Source: Chrysomallon squamiferum (Eukaryota; Mollusca; Gastropoda; Neomphalida; Peltospiridae). Taken from it: 12,500 bases of DNA. Under the pieces are notes generated by a model. That model was not told where the DNA came from, did no database searches, and saw only the letters and a list, made by a program, of their open reading frames with translations. The translations under genes were made by a program, and so were the position numbers. Of this stretch, positions 7,135-12,500 are shown piece after piece (position 1 is the stretch's first letter; the number at the start of each line of letters is the position of its first letter). The stretch lies in contig CM022668.1 in assembly GCA_012295275.1 (NCBI GenBank), positions 14,023,022 through 14,035,521 of the forward strand, read 5' to 3'.

Positions 7135-7520
7135 GGCAGCAGTCGCGATTTGATCCTGGGAAATCAAGATCTTTAAAACGGTCAATATTAACAGTAGCAG
7201 CAGAAGATACACAACACTTTCTCTGCTGGAGCAGACTTGGCCGATCTTTAGAGAGGAAAGATTTGCCCGCGGCTGCTTCGGGCGGCGGTAAGAGAGAGAG
7301 GGGGGGTGTCTTTAAGCTGGCGTCCTATGCTAACGATTTCAAAGATGCTGAATGGAATAGCTCGTCTGCCTCTACAAATGTATTGATCCGCGTTCTGTTG
7401 GCGGAGATTGCAACGTTCTCACTTGCTGAGTCAAAAGTTCTTAGCCTTTTTTCGATCGATAATTTTCCTCCATGTCGCCCATTGGGAAAAATGATTGGCC
7501 CACGCTTGACCTAGACTTGC
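7135..7520. other. CpG-richer unique patch with an 83-codon open frame
   Basis: A plus-strand frame is open from a TTG at 7263 to 7514 with mixed composition (contains FKLASYANDFKDAEW and LLAEIATFSLAESK) but has no in-frame ATG near its start. GCGGCG|GTAAGA at 7288 resembles a splice donor after a GC-rich segment (7265-7287), so a non-coding or 5' exon could end there. No acceptor, promoter motif or family match supports a gene. A decayed exon, transposon remnant or regulatory patch are all possible. Confidence 0.25.
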
Positions 7521-7527
7521 TTCAAAT

Positions 7528-7630
7528 TTATTTATTTATTTATTTTTTATTTTTTATTTTTTTTTTTATTTTTTTTTTTTGTTGTTGTATATATTGTATA
7601 TATTTATTCGTCTTTTCTTTTTTAAATTAT
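7528..7630. repeat. T-rich (TTTA)n/poly-T tract
   Basis: TTTA units pass into T runs and GTATATT repeats. No gene. Confidence 0.85.
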
Positions 7631-7754
7631 TATTTTGTGGATTGAAGGAAAAGAAAATATAAGGACGAGCATAAGAATATTATTGAATTTGTTGTAATAA
7701 TTAGGAAAGAAAGAGTAACTGCAGCCACATCATTATTATTAACATCATCAACAT

Positions 7755-7755
7755 C

Positions 7756-7818
<63 letters not shown>

Positions 7819-7834
7819 AAATAAATAAATAAAT
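7755..7834. repeat. (AAT)n/(AAAT)n microsatellite
   Basis: About 13 AAT units (7757-7795), one AAAAAT interruption, more AAT units, then AAAT units to 7834. Confidence 0.93.
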
Positions 7835-8240
7835 CAAATTATAATTTAAGAATAGTTACGATAAAAGAAGAGAAAACAATACACGTATGTATTTACAAAC
7901 ACACAAATGCATACACATACAGACACATTCCAAACACCAATTTCTTATTTTTACGAGAAAAACCTTGAACCTTCTGAAAAATCATAGCAAAAGAAAGATA
8001 GAGTAATCAGTGTGTTGCGATACAAACAGAAAATCGATAGAGAAAATTAACATAATGTTTGTTTGTACTGTCTTTCCCACCCTTTCAGCTGGGAGAACCA
8101 AAGATGTCTTTTTTCCTTTTTATCTGAAATAAATTTTCCATAACGACTTCATTTTGCTCACCAAATCGATTTTGCTCAGTTTTGTAATCAATCGTATAAC
8201 TTCGATAATTTCCGTATTATATTCGCGAACGTCTGCGTTT
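7835..8240. other. Gene-free unique sequence
   Basis: Mixed DNA with ACACAC/CATACA fragments near 7890-7930. A frame from a TTG at 8154 runs to 8375 without an early ATG and is not supported as a gene. Confidence 0.4.
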
Positions 8241-8296
8241 CCAATGGACACGAAGATTACCTGTGACGTCATGGGATTTAAAAGGCATTATCATGT
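8241..8296. promoter_or_regulatory. CCAAT box and full CRE
   Basis: CCAAT at 8241-8245 is followed 18 bases later by a perfect TGACGTCA (8264-8271). ATTTAAAAGG (8276-8285) and ATGTAAAT (8293-8300, one base off the octamer) lie just downstream. The order CCAAT, CRE, A/T-rich box resembles a cAMP-responsive promoter, but no exon follows. Confidence 0.35.
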
Positions 8297-8571
8297 AAAT
8301 ATATTTTTGAAAGACGTATTGTTAACAAACTGTGCAGCGTATTTTTATTATGTAACTTGGATACTGAAGGTCTGAGCGCGGTTGTTTTATGCAGAACATA
8401 TTGTTATAGATATATTACGTAATAAACATTTGATGATGTAATTACATTTTTTTGAGAAATACCAATATTATATTAATTCTGTATTAATACATTAAGATAT
8501 ATTATATACGTTATGTGAATATAATACAGATAAATATATTATATTTTTAACATATATAAAAATAATGTGAT

Positions 8572-8926
<355 letters not shown>

Positions 8927-8981
8927 CAACCTGTTCCTTGTTTTCTAATAGCACCATGAGCTGAAACAGTCTTACGCAATC

Positions 8982-8994
8982 GTTGCTTGGCAAC
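8982..8994. promoter_or_regulatory. RFX X-box-like palindrome
   Basis: GTTGCTTGGCAAC has half-sites GTTGCT and GGCAAC around one base, close to the RFX X-box (GTTRCC..GGYAAC, spacer of 1 to 3). RFX factors control ciliary genes in animals. It lies about 60 bp from a (TC)n array, and no start codon or exon is visible nearby, so function is unknown. Confidence 0.35.
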
Positions 8995-8999
8995 CAAAT

Positions 9000-9380
9000 A
9001 CCACCAAGTATTCTGCATACACATTTTTTTTGCACGGGAGGACATAGTATTCGTAAAGGGGGCAGGGTTGTATCTCATCACTAATATTCTCTAAATTTAC
9101 ACCTGACTTTATTTATAGTTTTATGGAACTCATTTCGTCTTGAAATTTATACAATAACTAAAAAAAAATATATATATATTGTCTTCCCCGTTTATTGAAA
9201 TCTGGATTCGTCCCTGATTATAATAACAAATTTGAAGAATTTTACAAACAGATTACGAAGAGTATGGGGGATTAAAAAAAGTATTGCACTTAGACCGTAC
9301 GAAAGAAAGATGTTTTTTTGCATCTATTTTTGGAAACCAACAGCATACTGAAATTTTTCTTATTATTTTACAAAATAAAT
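9000..9380. other. Gene-free unique sequence
   Basis: A/T-rich DNA with a short A8(TA)n tract near 9162-9178. I see no coding frame, RNA gene or transposon end. Confidence 0.4.
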
Positions 9381-9468
9381 AAAAATAAAATAAAATAAAA
9401 TAAAATAAAATAAAATAAAATAAAATAAAATAAAATAAAATAAAAAAGTAAAATAAATAAATAAATAA
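9381..9468. repeat. (AAAAT)n and (AAAT)n microsatellites
   Basis: About 12 AAAAT units (9386-9445), a short interruption, then AAAT units to 9468. The minus-strand Phe/Tyr/Leu frame is its translation. Confidence 0.93.
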
Positions 9469-9960
9469 CAAGAACTTTTAGTGAAAGAAAGAGTCAGTCA
9501 ATTCATTTGTTGTAAAAATATTTCGTCTGTGCTTTAATGAGAAGATTGAAACAGACTGTAATAAAATTATTTATTATTTGCTGTATTTTAAAAAACGAGA
9601 GTTTTGGAACAATTGACGTTTTGTGCACAATCAGATAACCAAAACTTCAACGTCATCAGCAGAAATAAATATAAACATAATTAACAAGACGACTTTTCAG
9701 GAAGTTTTATTTTTATTCGGACGTAAAACCATTATCTTACTTTCTATGGCCTTAATTATCAACATTCAAGGCCAAGACAAATACTCTAAATTCTTTCCAC
9801 ATCTTTCTAGTGCAACTCAATTGTCAGATTACACTGATGTAACCTTCTGCACTAACATGCTAACTTAATAACGAGTATAATTATTTTAACAGTGCGTGAT
9901 GCATATAAAATTATTACTGTCTTAAAATCAGATTACGCTTTATTTTTCGCCGGCTGTTAT
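9469..9960. other. Gene-free unique sequence with a weak open frame
   Basis: A plus-strand frame runs from a GTG at 9623 to 9868 with mixed composition, but it lacks an early ATG, flanking splice sites and any recognised motif. It could be chance in A/T-rich DNA. Confidence 0.3.
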
Positions 9961-9972
9961 TCACTCTCTCGC

Positions 9973-9999
9973 TGTCTGTCTGTCTGTCTGTCTGTCTGT
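9973..9999. repeat. (TGTC)n microsatellite
   Basis: Six to seven perfect tetranucleotide units. Confidence 0.9.
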
Positions 10000-10084
10000 A
10001 TTTTTTTATATATTTATGTTTCTCTGTCACTCATATAATTACTTGCTGAGAGAGTGAACACATGTTTTTATATCTATATATATA

Positions 10085-10260
10085 GAGAGAGAGCGTTGCC
10101 TATGCAAAGTTGTTTACGATGACAACACTGGGAACATTGAACAACATGCCAAAATGTTCCGAAGCGTCCTGAGGGGAGGGAGAAAAGAACGCACCCCCAG
10201 GAGAGGCCCTTCACTCTAGAGGCTGCTGTAAAGATTCTCCAAATATTTCACCGAAATCTG
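10085..10260. other. Complex unique patch, possible decayed coding or repeat fragment
   Basis: GC-richer sequence with a plus-strand frame open from about 10085 to a TAG at 10214 (includes DDNTGNIEQHAKMFRSVLRG). It has no suitable ATG upstream and no clear acceptor. The composition is unlike the repeats beside it. No family is recognised. Confidence 0.22.
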
Positions 10261-10305
10261 CTTTCCTTAAATCGGTAGATACGTATCACAGTCATTACTT
10301 GTATT

Positions 10306-10325
10306 AAAAAAAAAAAAAAAAAAAA
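10306..10325 (+). repeat. Poly-A tract, 20 A
   Basis: An A run just upstream of the GC-rich 10347-10472 segment. Confidence 0.9.
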
Positions 10326-10346
10326 TAAAAATCCCTACGAAAGTCT

Positions 10347-10472
10347 ATGGCGGCAAATCTGGGTTTCACTTCTGCCTGGAACGTTCTCGGTTATGACAGC
10401 TGTTCTAAGTCGGAGTCCGCCGGGCACCCCCACGTGAACCAAGAACCGACCCCTTCGCACTCAAAAAAATAA
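10347..10472 (+). other. Short 41-codon ORF, possible repeat-derived fragment
   Basis: ATGGCGGCA opens a 41-codon frame starting MAANLGFTSAWNVLGYDS and ending PTPSHSKK, stopped by TAA at 10470. It covers a compact GC-rich island between a poly-A tract (10306-10325) and A-rich DNA, so its base composition differs sharply from both sides. The start context is weak (T at -3). The pattern W-x-x-x-GYD followed by SES faintly recalls, from memory only, a GC-rich dispersed repeat common in cephalopod sequence. The final lysines come from the A-run. It could be a decayed repeat fragment next to a poly-A tail, a micropeptide, or chance. Confidence 0.25.
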
Positions 10473-10581
10473 AAATAAATAAATTAATAATAATAAGAAA
10501 GTGTTGTGCCTTTATGACTTATCGCCATATCACTGAAACTGTTACGTTAGGAGCCAAATTTTGTTGGCTGAAATGATTATA

Positions 10582-10679
10582 GATGTGGCAGAGAGCATAG
10601 GGGTTAAGGATTGCTAGGAAGCAAATGTTGTGTGTATGTATATAGTTTTTTCTAGTAAAGCAATCCTTAATCCCACATC
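10582..10679. repeat. Strong inverted repeat, 12 perfect base pairs extendable to 16
   Basis: TTAAGGATTGCT (10604-10615) is the exact reverse complement of AGCAATCCTTAA (10659-10670) across a 43-base loop. Three more G-C pairs and one G-T extend the stem to 10600 and 10674. GATGTGG (10582-10588) also pairs with CCACATC (10673-10679) if the left arm bulges. It could be a small foldback element, a cruciform or an RNA hairpin. The stem is shorter than a usual microRNA precursor. Confidence 0.7.
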
Positions 10680-10708
10680 CTATTCTGTCCATACTTATTA
10701 AACGACTG

Positions 10709-10734
10709 AAAAAAAAAAAAAAAAAAAAAAAAAA
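10709..10734 (+). repeat. Poly-A tract, 26 A
   Basis: An A run about 30 bases beyond the inverted repeat; it may be the tail of a retroposed copy, but no body is recognised. Confidence 0.88.
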
Positions 10735-10739
10735 GGCTT

Positions 10740-11311
10740 AAGATTTGTTAAAAAGCAAAAATGTAATTGGTAAAGTAAATATAAAGTAATATACCTGTAG
10801 GGTGAACGGGTCATATGAATGCAAATGTTAGCAGAATGAATGTAATTAGGTTTACTGACGATTAAAAAATAATTTTAGAAAGATCACAAGATTTAGAAGT
10901 TAAGATTTTGCTGTTCTGTTTCAGAATTTGATACAGCAAAGTACGCCTCTTATGGGCACATAATTAATCTTAAAACAGAAACAAATAGATATAAATTATT
11001 TTTAAAATTTTCACGTGCAATATCACCTTTCCATAATTACATTAATTTAGAGGTTGATGTGAAAGAGCAATTTTAATACTTCTGTGTGTTATCATTATTT
11101 GAATATAAGCTGTAGATTGTAATTTCTCACATGTAACTTTACTACGATTACCAGTTCATTATATGATAGAAGAAATAATCTTGTAAAGATAACAGAACTA
11201 TAATGTAGCTGTTAATAAAACTCGATACGTTTGTGGGTTTTCACACTAGAGGCATGCGTTGTATATAACAATTATAGGCTATTAGATAGTCTATCTTTTT
11301 AAGTATACATC
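10740..11311. other. Gene-free unique A/T-rich sequence
   Basis: Roughly 570 bases with no ORF, repeat array, RNA gene or transposon end that I can support. If the exon at 11942 belongs to a gene with upstream exons, this is intron. Confidence 0.45.
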
Positions 11312-11607
<296 letters not shown>

Positions 11608-11777
11608 CTATCTGATCTCTGAAACATTCAGTTAGTCGATTGGATTAGTTAGTTAATTAGCATATCGAGTCGAATTATTGGACATAATAGAAACAGTTTT
11701 TTTTTTAAATTCTAATTATGAGAGAGGAAACGACAATAAAATAGCATTTTTGGTCTAGCCATCGTTACTGATATATT

Positions 11778-11781
<4 letters not shown>

Positions 11782-11829
<48 letters not shown>
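11782..11829. repeat. (TG)n microsatellite upstream of the exon
   Basis: About 23 perfect TG units ending roughly 110 bases before the splice acceptor at 11941. Confidence 0.95.
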
Positions 11830-11921
11830 GTATGATCTATTTTCTTGATATAAAACGGTGCTACTGTGTGCTTTGTTTCTCAATATTTCGTTCAGTTAAT
11901 GAAGAGTGTAGTTATTAAAAC

Positions 11922-11941
11922 ATGTTGTGTTTGTTTTTCAG
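11922..11941 (+). promoter_or_regulatory. 3' splice acceptor of the 11942-12050 exon
   Basis: A T-rich tract with few purines ends in TTTTTCAG at 11941. The in-frame ATG at 11922 translates this tract as MLCLFFR, so that start is an artefact of reading the acceptor as protein. Confidence 0.6.
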
Positions 11942-12050
11942 GGGTGTGGTCTTGGCTGATATAAATCTGATGGATCTGGAAATAAACCAGTGCGCTACGG
12001 ATAATTCCCTGTTTGCCAATTCCAACCGCTGTCGCCCGGAAACAACCAGG
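11942..12050 (+). CDS. Internal coding exon, GPR158/GPR179-like class C receptor (tentative)
   Basis: This 109-nt exon is bordered by a strong acceptor (pyrimidine-rich TTGTTTTTCAG ending at 11941) and a near-consensus donor (AGG|GTAAGT at 12051). It enters in phase 2 (the first base completes a codon) and leaves in phase 0. It encodes 36 full codons starting GVVLADINLMDLEINQC, with a second Cys ten codons from the end in NSNRCRPETTR. The composition is balanced, unlike the low-complexity flanks. From family knowledge, GVV-x-x-D-I/V is typical of the last strand of a Cache domain. In GPR158/GPR179-type orphan receptors this is followed by a D/E-I-N/D-Q-C motif and a Phe..Cys segment of the extracellular cysteine-rich region; here F24 and C30 fit. 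The role would be ligand sensing outside the neuronal plasma membrane. The rest of the gene lies outside the window. Alternatives are another Cache-containing receptor or an alpha2delta subunit, though the NQC motif fits those less well. The exon call is firm; the family call is inference from memory. Confidence 0.6.
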
Positions 12051-12056
12051 GTAAGT
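12051..12056 (+). promoter_or_regulatory. 5' splice donor of the 11942-12050 exon
   Basis: GTAAGT directly follows AGG, almost the full metazoan U1 consensus. The reading frame is open up to this point and turns into TG-repeat translation a few codons beyond it. That supports the exon ending here rather than reading on. Confidence 0.65.
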
Positions 12057-12068
12057 GCTGCTGTTTTA

Positions 12069-12297
12069 TATGTGTGTGTGTTTGTGTGTGTGTGTATTTG
12101 TGTGTATATGAGTGTGTGTCTGTGTGTATTTGTGTATATATGAGTGTGTCTGTGTATTTGTGTGTATATGTGTGTCTGTGTATGTATGTATGTATATATG
12201 TATGTATGTATGTATATATGTGTTTATATCAGTGTATGTATATGTCTATTTATATACGTATATGGGTGTGTGCGTTTATGTGTATATGTGTGTATGT
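12069..12297. repeat. (TG)n/(TATG)n arrays downstream of the exon
   Basis: TG units with TTTG and TATG interruptions start 18 bases after the splice donor, then (TATG)n (12178-12215) and a degenerate TATATG/GTGTAT tail. The Cys-Val-Tyr frames over it are not genes. Confidence 0.93.
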
Positions 12298-12377
12298 GAT
12301 TCTATTATTGTCATCATTATTATGCATACACGTATTCTAATGCGCGTGCATGAACAGACAAATGCCCAAGCCTGTAA

Positions 12378-12396
12378 TTACGTCAGAATCACGTGA
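12378..12396. promoter_or_regulatory. CRE-like site beside a palindromic E-box
   Basis: TTACGTCA (12378-12385, one base from a full CRE) and TCACGTGA (12389-12396, bHLH-zip E-box of the USF/TFE type) are three bases apart. If the exon assignment is right they lie in an intron. Function is inference. Confidence 0.3.
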
Positions 12397-12480
12397 TATG
12401 TCCAAATACCCGCTACTAGGCCGGATTTTTAAAAAGTGCACGTTTTACTTTTGATGTTCGCAAAAGCGATATTGATTCAG

Positions 12481-12491
12481 TTTTATTTCAG
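12481..12491 (+). promoter_or_regulatory. Possible 3' splice acceptor at window end
   Basis: TTTTATTTCAG ends at 12491 after a branch-like TTGAT, leaving nine bases (AAT TAT TCA in phase 0, matching the upstream donor phase). An intron of about 440 bp would be short for such a genome, and the expected Cys does not follow, so this is weak. Confidence 0.2.
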
Positions 12492-12500
12492 AATTATTCA

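Noticed and set aside
8154-8375. A 73-codon plus-strand frame with mixed composition
   Set aside because: It begins at TTG, lacks splice sites and motifs, and spans the CCAAT/CRE cluster, so it is more likely non-coding.
9623-9868. An 81-codon plus-strand frame with mixed composition
   Set aside because: It begins at GTG with no early ATG, no acceptor or donor at its edges and no known domain.
9960-10058. TTCACTCTCTC and GAGAGAGTGAA as an 11-bp inverted repeat
   Set aside because: Seven or more of the bases are TC/GA low complexity and pairing does not extend, so it is probably chance.
10582-10612. tRNA-like A box (TGGCAGAG...GGTTAAGG)
   Set aside because: No B box (GGTTCGANTCC) follows at tRNA or SINE spacing and no cloverleaf can be drawn.
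12074-12396. Plus-strand Cys-Val-Tyr ORFs at the right end
   Set aside because: They are translations of the intronic TG/TATG arrays after the splice donor.

Overview
The window looks like nuclear DNA of a large, repeat-dense metazoan genome, most likely a mollusc and plausibly a cephalopod such as an octopus. Three things point there. Long perfect (TC)n, (GA)n, (TG)n, (AAT)n and TATC/TGTC arrays are packed at very high density. Gene content is almost nil over 12.5 kb. A spliced exon with GT-AG borders is present near the right end. There are no prokaryotic operons, Shine-Dalgarno sites or compact genes. The organism is inferred from sequence style, not from a database match. Most long open frames are translations of microsatellites (poly-Ser/Leu, poly-Ile, Arg-Glu, Cys-Val) and are not genes.

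Layout: 1-1060 is A/T-rich DNA with (TAA)n, (TTC)n, (ATT)n, (TC)n and poly-A tracts. 1061-1340 is more complex sequence with a small nested palindrome. 1343-1545 is a (TG)n array with a higher-order AAGTGTTAAGTGTAAGTG unit. 1661-1893 is a 233-bp non-autonomous mariner-type element with inverted ends and TA on both flanks. 2150-2540 is an unexplained patch richer in CpG. 2986-3260 holds the best minus-strand candidate, a possible first coding exon (3114-3033) below paired CCAAT boxes. 3600-3930 contains hairpins and nuclear-receptor-like half-sites. 4100-4860 is trinucleotide repeats. 4975-5048 is a cluster of palindromic sites including a full CRE. 5219-5730 is a (TG)n(GA)n array followed by A-rich DNA. 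6461-6610 has a diverged duplication carrying CCAAT and forkhead-like motifs. 6837-7024 is (TG)n and (GA)n. 7135-7520 is a CpG-richer patch. 7528-9470 is again dominated by simple repeats, with a full CRE (8264) and an RFX X-box-like palindrome (8982). 10347-10472 is a compositionally distinct 41-codon ORF, and 10582-10679 holds a strong inverted repeat. 11312-11607 is (TC)n.

The one confident gene part is the plus-strand exon at 11942-12050. Its 36 residues resemble the junction of the Cache domain and the following cysteine-rich segment in GPR158/GPR179-type class C orphan receptors. It is enclosed by (TG)n arrays on both sides, with (TC)n tracts further upstream. Much or all of the upstream DNA may be intron or 5' flank of this gene. 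I found no clearly new multi-gene system. The items most worth following are the mariner-type MITE, the exon framed by TG repeats, the minus-strand first-exon candidate, and the duplicated CCAAT/forkhead module.
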